This document shows, piece by piece, positions 34,214-43,910 of a stretch of 64,000 nt of DNA. The DNA is from Hyphomicrobiales bacterium (lineage in GTDB: Bacteria; Pseudomonadota; Alphaproteobacteria; Rhizobiales; Rhodobiaceae), in contig PKTR01000004.1 in the NCBI GenBank assembly GCA_002869065.1, forward strand, positions 186,001-250,000, written 5' to 3'. The notes beneath the pieces are model-generated. The model ran no database searches. It worked only from the letters and a program-made list of their open reading frames with translations, and had not been told where the DNA came from. Position numbers and translations under genes: made by a program. Position 1 is the stretch's first letter; every line of letters starts with the position of its first letter.

Positions 34214-34727
34214 TCCTTCGCCACCCCCAGGCCCGCCCCGAGGGCAGCCAGATTTCAATCAACGAAAACAGCCTAGTGACCAAAATACGGCAAAAACACG
34301 GTCGTCTTCGTGCGCCCGGCCAACTTGCTGACCAGCCGAAAAGCGATCGATATTTATGTCATCCGCGCTGCAGCGCAAGAGGAATAAAACGCCCTCGTAT
34401 ACAAGCAGAAAACCGGTTGCATACAATGCCGCCTTCTGCGGCGCACACATGGCCGATTTGCAAGCAAATGCCCGCTGAAAGGGCACGGAATTCCCGCATT
34501 CTGGATGGGTTTCGACAAGTGCCTGCGTGCAACCATGCCGCCGGCGCGAACGCGCGCATGGGCCGGATAGGCAGGAGCGGCACATAACCGCAGGTGCCAG
34601 ACACTATGGCAGGCGGAACGGAGGGCCGGCAGAACCGGGTTTGACGCGTGCAAAACGTCGGCGGCGCCAATCGGGCGCGCACCGCGTGTCCTGCTCTCGG
34701 GCGAAAAATGCCGCGCCGGCCGGCAGC
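34214..34727. other. Intergenic stretch, no gene recognised
   Basis: This 514-bp stretch lies between gatB and opgG, and both flanking genes run leftwards. It should contain the opgG promoter; no clear -35/-10 pair was found. Short reading frames across it have arginine- and cysteine-rich, non-protein-like translations. No palindrome of the TCAAG family is present. Confidence 0.55.
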
Positions 34728-36209
34728 CTATTCGAGGCCGATCTTGTCCTTGAGCAGCTGATTGACCGCCTGCGGATTGGCCTTGCCCTGGCTCGCCTTC
34801 ATCACCTGGCCGACGAACCAGCCAAGCAGGCCCGGCTTCTCGCGCGCCTGCTCGACCTTTTCCGGATTGGCGGCAACGATCTCGTCGACGATCGCCTCGA
34901 TGGCGCCGAGATCGGTGACCTGCTTCATGCCGCGCTCTTCGACGATCTTGGCCGGATCACCGCCTTCGGCCCAGACGATCTCGAACAGATCCTTGGCGAT
35001 CTTGCCGGAAATCGTGCCGTCCTTGACGAGATCGATGACGGCGCCGAGCTGTTCGGCCGACACCGGCGAGGTCTCGATGTCGAGGCCTTCCTTGTTGAGG
35101 CGGGCAAAGAGCTCGTTGGTCACCCAGTTCGCCGCCTGCTTGGAGTCGCGGCCGGCAGCAACCTTCTCGAAGAAGTCGGCAGCGATCTTCTCGACGACGA
35201 GAATGTCGGCGTCGTAGGGCGTCAGGCCGTAATCGGCGATGAAGCGCGCGCGCTTCTCGTCCGGCAGCTCCGGCAGCCCTTCCTTCAGTTCCTCGACATA
35301 GGCCTCGGTAAACTCGAGCGGCAGCAGGTCCGGATCCGGGAAGTAGCGGTAGTCGTGCGCCTCTTCCTTGGACCGCATCGAGCGCGTCTCGCCCTTGTTC
35401 GGATCGAACAGGCGGGTTTCCTGCGCGATCGAGCCGCCGTCTTCCAGAATACCGATCTGGCGCCGCGCCTCATAGTCGATGGCCTGGCCGGCGAAACGGA
35501 TCGAGTTGACGTTCTTGATCTCGCAACGGGTGCCGAATCCCTCGCCCGGACGGCGCACCGAGACGTTGACGTCGGCGCGCAGATTGCCCTTGTCCATGTC
35601 GGCATCAGACGTGCCGAGATAGCGCAGGATGGTGCGCAGTTTGCCGATATAGGCCTTGGCCTCGTCGGCCGAGCGCATGTCCGGCTTCGACACGATCTCC
35701 ATCAGCGCCACGCCCGAGCGGTTCAGGTCGACATAGGACTTCGTCGGGTGCATGTCGTGGATCGACTTGCCGGCGTCCTGCTCCAGATGCAGCCGCTCGA
35801 TGCCGACGCGGATTTCCTCGCCGTCAAGCTCCAGAAACACCTCGCCTTCGCCGACGATCGGCTGCTTGAACTGCGAGATCTGGTAGCCCTGCGGCAGGTC
35901 CGGATAGAAATAGTTCTTCCGGTCGAACACGCTCTTGCAGTTGATCTCCGCCTTCAGCCCGAGCCCGGTGCGGATCGCCTGGCGCACGCACTCCTCGTTG
36001 ATCACCGGCAGCATGCCCGGCATCGCCGCGTCGACCAGCGACACGTGATCGTTCGGCGCACCGCCGAATTCCGTCGAGGCGCCGGAGAACAGCTTCGCTT
36101 CCGATTGCACCTGCGCATGCACTTCCAGACCGATGATGATCTCCCAGTCGCCGGTGGCGCCTTTGATCAGGTTCTTCGGATCGGTGGTACGGGTGTCGAC
36201 GAGAGTCAT
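34728..36209 (-). CDS. gatB: Asp-tRNA(Asn)/Glu-tRNA(Gln) amidotransferase subunit B
   Basis: 493-residue subunit of the GatCAB complex. It holds the kinase-like site that phosphorylates Glu-tRNA(Gln) or Asp-tRNA(Asn) and a C-terminal YqeY-like tRNA-binding domain. Typical text includes [52 protein letters not shown] and [20 protein letters not shown]. The last 60 residues have [21 protein letters not shown]. The other subunits, gatC and gatA, lie about 6 kb away in their own pair, an arrangement common in Alphaproteobacteria. Confidence 0.96.
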   Translation of the reverse strand: MTLVDTRTTDPKNLIKGATGDWEIIIGLEVHAQVQSEAKLFSGASTEFGGAPNDHVSLVDAAMPGMLPVINEECVRQAIRTGLGLKAEINCKSVFDRKNYFYPDLPQGYQISQFKQPIVGEGEVFLELDGEEIRVGIERLHLEQDAGKSIHDMHPTKSYVDLNRSGVALMEIVSKPDMRSADEAKAYIGKLRTILRYLGTSDADMDKGNLRADVNVSVRRPGEGFGTRCEIKNVNSIRFAGQAIDYEARRQIGILEDGGSIAQETRLFDPNKGETRSMRSKEEAHDYRYFPDPDLLPLEFTEAYVEELKEGLPELPDEKRARFIADYGLTPYDADILVVEKIAADFFEKVAAGRDSKQAANWVTNELFARLNKEGLDIETSPVSAEQLGAVIDLVKDGTISGKIAKDLFEIVWAEGGDPAKIVEERGMKQVTDLGAIEAIVDEIVAANPEKVEQAREKPGLLGWFVGQVMKASQGKANPQAVNQLLKDKIGLE

Positions 36210-36435
36210 GGGATGCCTTGAATGCTTGGGAGAACCATGGATACCCGCGAAAGGTATTCACGGCCTTCCTTTAGCGCAATGCGGCACAGGGTGGAAGGCA
36301 GAAGGAGCGGATGATGGGCGGGATACTCGTTCGGTCACCGAGCGCGACGCGCGCGGGCGCCTCTCTCGTCTGAGGCACTGTACCGCTCTGGTCAACCCCT
36401 GGACTCTTCCCTCGTAATCCTCCGGAATCTCTCCT

Positions 36436-36466
36436 CGTCATCCTCCGGTCAAGCCGGAGGATGACG
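36436..36466. repeat. TCAAG-loop palindromic element, copy 1
   Basis: A perfect 13-bp stem CGTCATCCTCCGG/CCGGAGGATGACG with loop TCAAG. Related copies with the same loop are at 36531, 45539, 45645, 45745 and 45853. It could act as a bidirectional terminator or be a mobile REP-like element. Confidence 0.85.
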
Positions 36467-36530
36467 TGGGCGGGAGAAGCGAGCGCCTGTTACATCGCAA
36501 TCCACACACCCCGCCGAAAGGGACATTGGC

Positions 36531-36549
36531 CCCCGGGTCAAGCCCGGGG
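36531..36549. repeat. TCAAG-loop palindromic element, copy 2
   Basis: CCCCGGG-TCAAG-CCCGGGG, followed by TGACGGGG. The loop is the same as in copy 1, and the TGAC flank lies on the same side, but the stem sequence differs while remaining self-complementary. Confidence 0.8.
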
Positions 36550-36614
36550 TGACGGGGAGCGCCTGGATCGCGTGCCTTCTCTCGATCGCCTATTCGGACA
36601 AAAAGCCCCGCCCC

Positions 36615-37079
36615 TCACAACTCCAGCGTCATGTAGACGCTGAACGGGTCGTAGACATAGTCCGCGAACGGCCCGCAGCGGGTGAAGCCATGGCGTTCAT
36701 AGAGCGCCAGCGCGGGGTGGAACGGCTCCGGCGAGCCGGTCTCGAGGCTGAGCCGGGCGTAACCCCGTCGCCGCGCTTCGTCGAGAATGTGCGCGACGAG
36801 CGTCGCCGCGATCCCCTTGCCGCGATGTTCCGCGGCCGTGTGCATCGACTTGATCTCGCCATGGGCGCCGTCGAGTTCCTTCAGCGCCCCGCAGCCGACC
36901 AGATCGTCACCGTCCCACACGCACCAGAACGTCACCTCCGGCTTGCGCAGACCATCAAGATCGAGCGCATGCACGCTTTCGGGCGGCGTATGCGCGCGCA
37001 TCGTATCGAGATGGCGTTCCAGCAGACCGATGATCGCCGCGCTCTTCAGTTCACGATCGACAGCAATCGTCAGGCTCAT
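36615..37079 (-). CDS. GNAT-family N-acetyltransferase
   Basis: 154-residue acetyltransferase. The acetyl-CoA-binding motif is in EHRGKGIAATLVAHILDEARRRGYARLSLETGS. The acidic VGCGALKELDGAHGEIKSMHTAAE strand precedes it and ALYERHGFTRCGPFADY follows. The text resembles the YsnE/PhnO-like group, but the substrate is unknown. Its ATG overlaps the stop of the TerC-family gene by 4 bp (ATGA), so the two are co-translated. Confidence 0.9.
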   Translation of the reverse strand: MSLTIAVDRELKSAAIIGLLERHLDTMRAHTPPESVHALDLDGLRKPEVTFWCVWDGDDLVGCGALKELDGAHGEIKSMHTAAEHRGKGIAATLVAHILDEARRRGYARLSLETGSPEPFHPALALYERHGFTRCGPFADYVYDPFSVYMTLEL

Positions 37080-37873
37080 GCAGCCTCCTGCCCGCGTTCG
37101 GCGGCTGCCTGCGCCAGCAGTTTCTTCTGGTAGCGCGACTGCACCAGATCGACGATCACCATGACGCCGATCACGAAGTAGAAGGTCGATTTGGCCATCG
37201 GCTCGACCGCATAGCCGAACAGGTGCAGATGGCCGAGATGACCACCCTCCGACAGCAGCATGACACCGACGATGAACAGGATGAACAGGCCGAGCACCTC
37301 ATACATCCGGTTCTTCTTGAGGAACTCCGACACGTAGTCGGCAAGGAAGATCATCATCAGACCGGAGATGACGATGGCCGTCGCCATCACCCAGAACACC
37401 TTGGTCAGCGCCAGCGCCGACAGAATCGAGTCGAAGGAAAAGACGAGGTTCATCAACACGATCCAGACAATCGCGGAAATCACCGAGCGGCTGTTCCTTT
37501 TCTGGTGATCGCCGATCTCCTCGATCACCAGCATGTGCGAGATCTCCTTCATCGCGGTGTAGATGATGAAGGCGCCACCGACGAGCACGATCACGGTGTG
37601 GACGTTGAACGAGCCTTCGAGCACGCCTGTCCAGTGGATCGACGCGAACGGTTCCTGAAAGTACTGGATCGCCTGCATGACGACGAAGAGCAGAATGAGG
37701 CGCAGGATGATCGCGAGCCCGATACCCATGCGGCGCACGAAGGCCTGACGGTCCGCTGCGACCCGCTTCGATTCGATCGAGATGTAGAGCAGGTTGTCGA
37801 AGCCGAGCACCGCCTGCAAAAGCACCAGCATGGCAAGCGTGAACCAGTTATCGATCGAAAAGACGGCTTCCAT
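37076..37873 (-). CDS. TerC-family integral membrane protein
   Basis: 265-residue polytopic membrane protein with about seven helices. The TerC-type acidic motifs within membrane segments are present: LGFDNLLYIS in helix 1 and VFSFDSILSALAL in a later helix. Members are linked to metal-ion (Mn2+) export or tellurite resistance. The gene is first in a pair with a GNAT acetyltransferase. No manganese riboswitch was recognised upstream. Membership is sure, the substrate is not. Confidence 0.91.
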   Translation of the reverse strand: MEAVFSIDNWFTLAMLVLLQAVLGFDNLLYISIESKRVAADRQAFVRRMGIGLAIILRLILLFVVMQAIQYFQEPFASIHWTGVLEGSFNVHTVIVLVGGAFIIYTAMKEISHMLVIEEIGDHQKRNSRSVISAIVWIVLMNLVFSFDSILSALALTKVFWVMATAIVISGLMMIFLADYVSEFLKKNRMYEVLGLFILFIVGVMLLSEGGHLGHLHLFGYAVEPMAKSTFYFVIGVMVIVDLVQSRYQKKLLAQAAAERGQEAA

Positions 37874-37970
37874 GCCTCATTCCCTCATACGTTTCAGCGT
37901 GCCCCAAGTTTCGAAAACGACCACAAGCCCGGCGCAATGACAAGCCGAAAGAATGTGCAAAGGGAATTGC

Positions 37971-38396
37971 TTAGCCGTCGCGATCGATCTTGCCGCTGCG
38001 CATCTTCTTGATACCGCCGCGCCGGTTTTTCGCTTCAAGTCGGCGCTTCTTGGAGCCGAGCGTCGGCTTGGTCGGAACGCGATATTTCTTCTCGATGGAA
38101 GCCTTTTCGATCATCGAGACGAGACGGGCAATCGCGTCCTCGCGATTCTGCTCCTGGGTGCGGAAGCGGTCGGCGGTCAGCACGATGACGCCGTCCTTGG
38201 TCAGCCGCGAGCCGGCGATTTTCTCCAGCCGCCAACGCACCCGATCCGTCAGCGACGGCGAGTGCCGCGCATCGAAGCGAAGCTGTACTGCGCTCGACAC
38301 CTTGTTGACGTTCTGCCCGCCCGGTCCGCTCGCCCGGATAAAGGAGAGAACGATCTCGCTTTCGTCGATGCTGATCCTGTCGGTGACCCGGATCAT
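37971..38396 (-). CDS. arfB: Peptidyl-tRNA hydrolase ArfB (ribosome rescue)
   Basis: 141-residue release-factor-like protein that frees stalled ribosomes without a stop codon. The catalytic GGQ is at residues 26-28 (RASGPGGQNVNKVSSAVQLRFD). The basic C-terminal tail that enters the empty mRNA channel is present (KKRRLEAKNRRGGIKKMRSGK). Length fits the family. It stands between the TerC gene and the PLP enzyme gene, with 34 bp to the latter, so it may share its transcript. Confidence 0.95.
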   Translation of the reverse strand: MIRVTDRISIDESEIVLSFIRASGPGGQNVNKVSSAVQLRFDARHSPSLTDRVRWRLEKIAGSRLTKDGVIVLTADRFRTQEQNREDAIARLVSMIEKASIEKKYRVPTKPTLGSKKRRLEAKNRRGGIKKMRSGKIDRDG

Positions 38397-38430
38397 CCGA
38401 TCCCTCCCCTGAATGCCCCGTGAGGCACCT

Positions 38431-39645
38431 TCACGCCTTCGCCAGAACGCGGTCGAGATCGGCGATCAGATCGTCCGCGTCTTCCAGCCCGACCGAGAAG
38501 CGGAACATCCCATCGCCCGCAAAGGCGCGATAGCTCTCGGCCGCTGCGCCTTCGAGATGAAACGATGTCTCAATGAGGCCGTCGGTCGGCATCCAGAAGA
38601 TCAGGCTGCGCTGATGGCCGAGCGACACCGCGTAGTGAATGATCTCGAGCTCCTCGATCATCACTTCGGCGAGCGACGCGCCATCGCCGACCTGAAAGGT
38701 CAGCATGCCGGAGAAGTTGGCCATCTGACGCTTCGCCAGATCGTGCTGCGGATGCGACGGCAGACCCGGATAGATAACGCGGCTGACCTTCGGATGCGCT
38801 TCCAGATACTCCGCGACCTTCAGCGCGGTTTCGGCATGCGCCCGCATGCGCAGCGGCAGCGTCGCCATCCCGCGCATGATCAGCCAGGCATTGAACGGGC
38901 TGATGATGCCGCCATAGTGGATGCCCGCCTCGACGTTGAGCGCCTGCATGGCATCCGCATTGCCAAGCACCGCCCCGCCAAGCGCGTCGCCATGGCCGCC
39001 GAGATATTTCGTCAGCGAGTGCACCACGTAGTCGCAGCCGAGTTCGATCGGCCGCGTCGCGATCGGCGTCGCGAAGGTCGAATCGACGGCAAGCTTTGCC
39101 CCGCCCGCACGGGCGACCTCTGCCAGCGCCGAGAGGTCGGTCAGCCGCAGGATCGGATTGGCCGGCGTTTCGGCATAGACAAGCTTCGTTGTTGGCCGTA
39201 TCGCCGCCGACACCGCCGCAAGATCGGACATATCGACCGGCGTTACCTCAATGCCGAAACGCGGCAGGGTCTCGCGCACCAGCTCGGCGACGCCCGCATA
39301 GGACACGTCACTGATCACCACATGATCGCCCGCCGACAGCAGGCTGAAGAACAGCGCGCTCGCAGCCGCCATGCCGCTCGCGAAGGCGACACAGCCCTCC
39401 GCGCCTTCAAGCGCGGCGAGCTTGGCCTCGAGCTGACGCACGGTCGGGTTTCCCCAGCGGGTGTAGAGGTAAGGCGAGTCAGGAGTCAGATCGTGGGCGG
39501 AAAAGCCGGCCACCTCGTCGACCACATAGGTCGTCGACATGGCGATATTGGGCGCCGAAGCTCCTGTCGCCGGATCGGGAACCTCACCGCCGTGAATGGC
39601 GAGCGTCCGCGTTCCCACCGGCCGGTTGTGCCCTTTGATCGTCAT
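38431..39645 (-). CDS. Cys/Met-metabolism PLP enzyme (cystathionine gamma-synthase family)
   Basis: 404-residue fold-type I PLP enzyme. It has YTRWGNPTVRQLEAKLAALEGAE, FASGMAAASALF (phosphate-binding), YAETPANPILRLTD, AVDSTFATPIATRPIELGCDYVVHS and the PLP Lys in SLTKYLGGHGD. These define the cystathionine gamma-synthase/beta-lyase/gamma-lyase group. The exact reaction (synthase, lyase or O-acetylhomoserine sulfhydrylase) cannot be decided by eye. A small unknown gene lies 33 bp upstream on the same strand. Confidence 0.92.
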   Translation of the reverse strand: MTIKGHNRPVGTRTLAIHGGEVPDPATGASAPNIAMSTTYVVDEVAGFSAHDLTPDSPYLYTRWGNPTVRQLEAKLAALEGAEGCVAFASGMAAASALFFSLLSAGDHVVISDVSYAGVAELVRETLPRFGIEVTPVDMSDLAAVSAAIRPTTKLVYAETPANPILRLTDLSALAEVARAGGAKLAVDSTFATPIATRPIELGCDYVVHSLTKYLGGHGDALGGAVLGNADAMQALNVEAGIHYGGIISPFNAWLIMRGMATLPLRMRAHAETALKVAEYLEAHPKVSRVIYPGLPSHPQHDLAKRQMANFSGMLTFQVGDGASLAEVMIEELEIIHYAVSLGHQRSLIFWMPTDGLIETSFHLEGAAAESYRAFAGDGMFRFSVGLEDADDLIADLDRVLAKA

Positions 39646-39678
39646 CGAATATCCCTCACAAACTGACGTGCCACAGGC

Positions 39679-39975
39679 TCAGCTCTTTCCAAGCAGTGCG
39701 TCGGCAATCTCCCGCCATTCGTCTTCAAGCGCCACCTGACATTCAGGCCGCCCGGCCTGCCGGTACCAGTAGCCGGCGTTCCACAAATCGCCCTCGACGC
39801 GATGCAGATAGGCGTGCACCCAGGCGGCGTCGCGCCCGGGATCGTCCTGCACGATGCGGTGCGCCCGGTCCCAGTCGCCGCGACCGGCATGCCACAGCCC
39901 GGCCAGCGCTGGCGAAAGCCCGTCCGGTGCGTTTGCCGCATCTGCATCGAAAAATCGTTCCCGGATATCGCTCAT
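39679..39975 (-). CDS. Small conserved protein, unknown function
   Basis: 98-residue protein starting MSDIRERFFDADAANAPDGL at 39975. The text GLWHAGRGDWDRAHRIVQDDPGRDAAWVHAYLHRVEGDLWNAGYWYRQAGRP looks like a single helical-hairpin (TPR-like) unit. I recall similar small proteins in Alphaproteobacteria. It lies just upstream of the PLP enzyme on the same strand and is probably co-transcribed. No enzymatic motif is visible. The long upstream extension of the frame is arginine-rich and was rejected. Confidence 0.75.
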   Translation of the reverse strand: MSDIRERFFDADAANAPDGLSPALAGLWHAGRGDWDRAHRIVQDDPGRDAAWVHAYLHRVEGDLWNAGYWYRQAGRPECQVALEDEWREIADALLGKS

Positions 39976-40213
39976 CGCACCCTCAGGCCTCACCCGGCAC
40001 CTGTTTTCCCGTGTCCGGCAGCCCCGTTCAACCCCGCGGCGGGAATTGATCAGGCACCTCCGCCGCGTGCGCGGAAACGACGCGCGCGAAGCCCTGCTCG
40101 CATTAATTGCAGGCGATGGACTCAAATACCGTTTAAATTGTATATTTTCCCATCACCACCCGAAGTTACCCGCCCCGCGCGTTCGCGCGACCATAACAAG
40201 GAATTCCGGCACG

Positions 40214-40648
40214 ATGCGTATCCTTCATGCCCTCGCCGCCACCGCCCTCGTTCTCGGCGGCTGCGCCACCGTCACCCGCGGCACCACAAATGACGTCACC
40301 TTCCTCTCGACCCCGTCAGGCGCGGAAGTACGCACATCGACAGGACGGGTGTGCACCACGCCGTGCACGCTGAAGATCGATCGCAAGGAAGAGTTCGTCG
40401 CCACCTTCACCGCGCCGGACTATCCGCCCGTCGAGGTCGAGGTGGTCACCAAGGTCGCCAATGCGGGCGCGGCGGGTTTCGCCGGCAATGTGCTCGCCGG
40501 CGGCGTCATCGGCATGGGGGTCGATGCTGCAACAGGATCGACGCTGGAGCATGTGCCCAATCCGATCCACATCGACTTCACAAAGGGCGGAGCGCTGATC
40601 GAGAAGACACTGGGCGAACCGCAACAGTTGGCTGCGCCGACATCCTGA
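40214..40648 (+). CDS. PEGA-like lipoprotein
   Basis: 144-residue lipoprotein with lipobox LVLGGC and mature N terminus CATVTRGTTNDVTFLSTPSGAEVRTSTGRVCTTPCTLKI. The VTFLSTPSGAEV...CTTPCTLKI stretch has the strand pattern and 'sTPsGA.V' text of PEGA-type domains. A glycine-rich middle (AGFAGNVLAGGVIGMGVDAATGS) could be a membrane-interacting or glycine-zipper segment. A weak AAGGA lies 12 bases upstream. It precedes another small lipoprotein gene by about 110 bp. Likely an envelope protein; function unknown. Confidence 0.82.
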   Translation: MRILHALAATALVLGGCATVTRGTTNDVTFLSTPSGAEVRTSTGRVCTTPCTLKIDRKEEFVATFTAPDYPPVEVEVVTKVANAGAAGFAGNVLAGGVIGMGVDAATGSTLEHVPNPIHIDFTKGGALIEKTLGEPQQLAAPTS

Positions 40649-40756
40649 CGAGATCGATCGCAGCCCTTCCCAATTCCGCCGCATTGGCGCTACAAGCAGG
40701 GACGAATTCAACGCTGGTGGCGCGATCCCGCGCCGCCTCAGGATCGGACCTGATCG

Positions 40757-40918
40757 ATGCGCCTGTTCGCCAGTCTTCTCGCGCTCACGCTGCTTGCCGC
40801 CTGTTCATCGGTGCGCGCTCCCGAGCTGCCACCGCCTGAGGGCACAAAGGTCTATTCCGATGCCAACACCGACATCTACATGTCGGGCGGCATCAGCATG
40901 GAAATGCGCACGGACTAA
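40757..40918 (+). CDS. Very small lipoprotein (53 residues)
   Basis: ATG at 40757 gives MRLFASLLALTLLAAC, a textbook lipoprotein signal, then SSVRAPELPPPEGTKVYSDANTD and a short tail ending MEMRTD before TAA. The mature peptide would have only about 38 residues. It lies after another lipoprotein gene and directly before a strong hairpin terminator, which supports a real transcription unit. Function unknown. Confidence 0.72.
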   Translation: MRLFASLLALTLLAACSSVRAPELPPPEGTKVYSDANTDIYMSGGISMEMRTD

Positions 40919-40950
40919 AAAGCCCGCGCCGAACCAGCGCGGGCTTTCAA
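40919..40950. terminator. Rho-independent terminator, probably bidirectional
   Basis: AAAGCCCGCGC (40919-40929), loop CGAACCA, GCGCGGGCTTT (40937-40947). The 11-bp stem is flanked by A-runs and T-runs on either side. It sits between the small lipoprotein gene and convergent gatA, so it can serve both strands. Confidence 0.88.
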
Positions 40951-40998
40951 TTCAGCTTCGATACCGAACACCATTGCCCGGCCGGGCCTTGCAAACCC

Positions 40999-42477
40999 CT
41001 ACCACCACTTGGTCGGCGTGAAACGCCCGGCTGCGTCCTCGATCACCTTGGCAGTGCGGAACAGCGTGCCCTCGTCGAACGGGCGGCCGATAAGCTGCAG
41101 GCCGAGCGGCAGACCCTTGGCGTCGAGCCCGGCCGGCACCGAAATGCCCGGCAGGCCGGCCATGTTGACCGTGACGGTGAAGACGTCGTTCAGGTACATC
41201 TCGACCGGCGAGGCCGTTGCCATCTCGGCGATGCCGAAGGCCGCCGACGGAGTTGCCGGCGTCAGGATCGCGTCGACACCGGCGTCGAACGCCAGCTCGA
41301 AGTCGCGCTTGATCAACGTGCGGACCTTCTGCGCGCGCAGGTAATACGCATCGTAATAGCCCGCCGACAGCACGTAGGTGCCGATCATCACGCGGCGCTT
41401 CACTTCCGCGCCGAAGCCCGCTGAGCGCGTCTTCTCGTAAAGGTCGATGATTTCGTCGGACGCCACGCGCAGCCCGTAGCGAACGCCGTCGTAACGCGCG
41501 AGATTCGACGAGGCCTCTGCCGGTGCGACAATGTAATAGGCCGGCAGCGCGTATTTCGTGTGCGGCAGCGTGATGTCGACGATCTCCGCGCCGGCGTCGC
41601 GCAGCATGTCGGCACCCTTCTGCCACAGCGCCTCGATCTCCGCCGGCATGCCCTCAACGCGGTATTCCTTCGGAATGCCGATCTTCATGCCCTTCACCGA
41701 CTGGCCGATCGCCGCCTCGTAATCCGGCACCGGCACGTCGACCGAGGTGGTGTCCTTCAGGTCCACCGAGGCCATCGATTTGAGCATGATCGCCGCGTCC
41801 TGCACGGTCTGGGCAATCGGGCCGGCCTGGTCGAGCGACGAGGCAAAGGCAACGATGCCCCAGCGCGAGCAACGGCCATAGGTCGGCTTGATGCCGACCG
41901 TGCCGGTAAACGCGGCCGGCTGGCGGATCGAACCGCCCGTATCGGTACCGGTCGCACCGGCGCAAAGCTGCGCGGCGACCGCCGATGCGGAGCCACCGGA
42001 CGAACCGCCTGGAACCAGATCGGCGTTGGAGTCCTTCGCCCGCCACGGGCTTTTCACCGGTCCGTAGTAGGAGGTCTCGTTCGACGAGCCCATGGCGAAC
42101 TCGTCCATGTTCAGCTTGCCGAGCATCACCGCGCCATCGGCCCACAGATTGGACGTCACGGTCGACTCGTAGGTCGGCTTGAAGCCGTCGAGGATGTGGC
42201 TGCAGGCCTGCGCATGCACCCCCTCGGTGCAGAACAGATCCTTGATGCCGAGCGGCACGCCCTCGAGCGGCCGTGCCTCGCCCGCCGCGATCCGCGCGTC
42301 GGAGGCCGTCGCCATCTCGCGCGCCTTGTCCGGCGTCACCGCCACATAGGCGTTCAACACCGGATTGGCGGCTTCGATCGCGCCGAGATAGGCGTCGGTC
42401 AGTTCAACAGCCGAGAATTTCTTGGCGCCGAGCCCGTCGCGGATTTCGGCAATGGTCAGTTTGGTCAGTTCGCTCAT
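40999..42477 (-). CDS. gatA: Asp-tRNA(Asn)/Glu-tRNA(Gln) amidotransferase subunit A
   Basis: 492-residue amidase-signature subunit that frees ammonia from glutamine for the GatCAB reaction. The Ser-cisSer-Lys triad is visible as Lys79 (PLGIKDLF), Ser159 ([11 protein letters not shown]) and Ser183 ([12 protein letters not shown]). Length is normal for GatA. It follows gatC by 14 bp on the same strand. GatB is encoded separately about 6 kb to the left. Confidence 0.96.
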   Translation of the reverse strand: MSELTKLTIAEIRDGLGAKKFSAVELTDAYLGAIEAANPVLNAYVAVTPDKAREMATASDARIAAGEARPLEGVPLGIKDLFCTEGVHAQACSHILDGFKPTYESTVTSNLWADGAVMLGKLNMDEFAMGSSNETSYYGPVKSPWRAKDSNADLVPGGSSGGSASAVAAQLCAGATGTDTGGSIRQPAAFTGTVGIKPTYGRCSRWGIVAFASSLDQAGPIAQTVQDAAIMLKSMASVDLKDTTSVDVPVPDYEAAIGQSVKGMKIGIPKEYRVEGMPAEIEALWQKGADMLRDAGAEIVDITLPHTKYALPAYYIVAPAEASSNLARYDGVRYGLRVASDEIIDLYEKTRSAGFGAEVKRRVMIGTYVLSAGYYDAYYLRAQKVRTLIKRDFELAFDAGVDAILTPATPSAAFGIAEMATASPVEMYLNDVFTVTVNMAGLPGISVPAGLDAKGLPLGLQLIGRPFDEGTLFRTAKVIEDAAGRFTPTKWW

Positions 42478-42491
42478 TGCAACGCCCCCGC

Positions 42492-42779
42492 TTACTCGAC
42501 GACTTTCGGCACGACGAAGAAGTTGTCTTCGCTCTCCGGCGCGTTCGCCGTCACCCGCTCGGGATATCCGCCGTCGGTCACACCATCGACGCGCTTGCGC
42601 ATGGTGGTGTCGACCACCGACGTCATCGGCTCTACGCCGTCGACGTCGACCGCGTCCAATTGCTCAACGAAGCCGAGGATGGCGTTCAGTTCGCCGGTCA
42701 TCTTGCCGGCTTCTTCTTCGGTGATGGAAATCCGCGCCAGATGGGCAACGCGCTTCACGGTGTCGGTATCGACGGACAT
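42492..42779 (-). CDS. gatC: Asp-tRNA(Asn)/Glu-tRNA(Gln) amidotransferase subunit C
   Basis: 95-residue subunit that wraps GatA and GatB together. Text is typical: [50 protein letters not shown], then LREDxV-like [14 protein letters not shown] and a C-terminal [10 protein letters not shown]. It is first of the gatC-gatA pair. Confidence 0.95.
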   Translation of the reverse strand: MSVDTDTVKRVAHLARISITEEEAGKMTGELNAILGFVEQLDAVDVDGVEPMTSVVDTTMRKRVDGVTDGGYPERVTANAPESEDNFFVVPKVVE

Positions 42780-42946
42780 GGATCGACAATCGCTTCCGTT
42801 GGAATGAGAGGGACTGATGCGGACGCGGGCGCACGCGCGGTGAACCCGGCCACACGCCCGGCTATATCACCCCAAGTGTGCGCCGCGCAACGCGCCCTCC
42901 CCGCAACGGGCAAGCCAATCGCCACATTGCTGCGAATGAAGCCGTC

Positions 42947-43153
42947 TCACGACGCGGAATGGCCCCGCTCCGCCATCCGCTCGGCGGCAACAATACGGAG
43001 GCATTCGGGGCAGTAGCAGCCCTGCACCGCGTCACCCTCGACCGGCAGCGGCATGCGGAACTCCTCGCCCATGCACCAGCACGACCCGGTGCCGGCCCCG
43101 CAGGTAAAGGTCGTGCCACAACGCGGACAGACCGATGCGTTGCCTTCCGACAT
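42947..43153 (-). CDS. Cysteine-rich CWC family protein
   Basis: 68-residue protein with a zinc-ribbon-like arrangement: CPRCGTTFTCGAGTGSCWCMGEEFR and GCYCPECLR. The CWC tripeptide is the family signature. These small proteins are common in Proteobacteria and unstudied; metal binding is likely from the eight cysteines. It lies 30 bp after the UPF0173 hydrolase gene on the same strand. Confidence 0.85.
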   Translation of the reverse strand: MSEGNASVCPRCGTTFTCGAGTGSCWCMGEEFRMPLPVEGDAVQGCYCPECLRIVAAERMAERGHSAS

Positions 43154-43183
43154 GCCGCCTCCGTTTCTTGCGACGCCCGGCGC

Positions 43184-43885
43184 CTACAGCGTGATCGCCT
43201 CGCCGATCTTCATCTCGCGCACCGAGGACGCCTTGTCGCCCATCTGCACCATGAACTTCGCGGTATCCTGATCGATGATCGGGAACGTGCCGTAGTGACA
43301 GGGAATGACAGTGTCGAAGCGGAAGAATCGCCGCGCCGCCAGCGCCGCACTCTTCGCGCCCATGGTGAAACGGTCGCCGATCGGCAGGATGCCGATCTTC
43401 GGCTCGTAGAGCTCGTGGATCAGCGCCATGTCGGAAAAGATGTCGGTGTCGCCGGCGTGATAGAGCGTCTTCTCGCCGGGAGCGGCGATCACCACGCCGT
43501 GCGGATTGCCGAAATAGATCGGCGGCTGCCCGTTCATCTGCGACGACGAGGAATGGTGCGCCACCGTCAGCGAGACCGAGAACGGGCCGACATCGACGGT
43601 GCCGCCGGAATTCATCGGGTTGACCGATTCGACGCCCTCGGCAGCCGCCCACATGCAGATCTCGAAATTGCTGGTGAGCAGCGCGCCGGTCGCCTTGCAG
43701 ATCGGGATAGCGTCGCCGATGTGATCGTCGTGGCCGTGGGTGAGCACCACATGGGTCACGCCCTCCGACGCGGCCTCCACCGTGCCCTCATAGAGCGGAT
43801 TTCCGCTCAGGAACGGATCGATCAGGATCGACGCGTCCTTGATGTCGATACGAAAAGCCGAATGCCCGAACCAGGTCAGTTTCAT
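43184..43885 (-). CDS. UPF0173 metal-dependent hydrolase (metallo-beta-lactamase fold)
   Basis: 233-residue hydrolase with the metallo-beta-lactamase motifs: THGHDDHIGD (HxHxDH), VAHHSSSS, HAGDTDIFSDM and a final VIPCHYGTFPIID. The opening MKLTWFGHSAFRIDI matches UPF0173/YtkL proteins. It should bind two metal ions. The substrate is not known for the family. It precedes the CWC gene. Confidence 0.93.
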   Translation of the reverse strand: MKLTWFGHSAFRIDIKDASILIDPFLSGNPLYEGTVEAASEGVTHVVLTHGHDDHIGDAIPICKATGALLTSNFEICMWAAAEGVESVNPMNSGGTVDVGPFSVSLTVAHHSSSSQMNGQPPIYFGNPHGVVIAAPGEKTLYHAGDTDIFSDMALIHELYEPKIGILPIGDRFTMGAKSAALAARRFFRFDTVIPCHYGTFPIIDQDTAKFMVQMGDKASSVREMKIGEAITL

Positions 43886-43910
43886 CTTTCTTCCTCCGTC
43901 GGCGCCAGCG

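Larger units (their letters stand above)
36210..36614. other. Intergenic stretch with two TCAAG-loop palindromes
   Basis: This 405-bp stretch lies between the GNAT gene stop and the gatB start. It holds a 13-bp palindrome, CGTCATCCTCCGG-TCAAG-CCGGAGGATGACG (36436-36466), and a second, CCCCGGG-TCAAG-CCCGGGG (36531-36549). No reading frame with protein-like composition was recognised. Confidence 0.65.
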
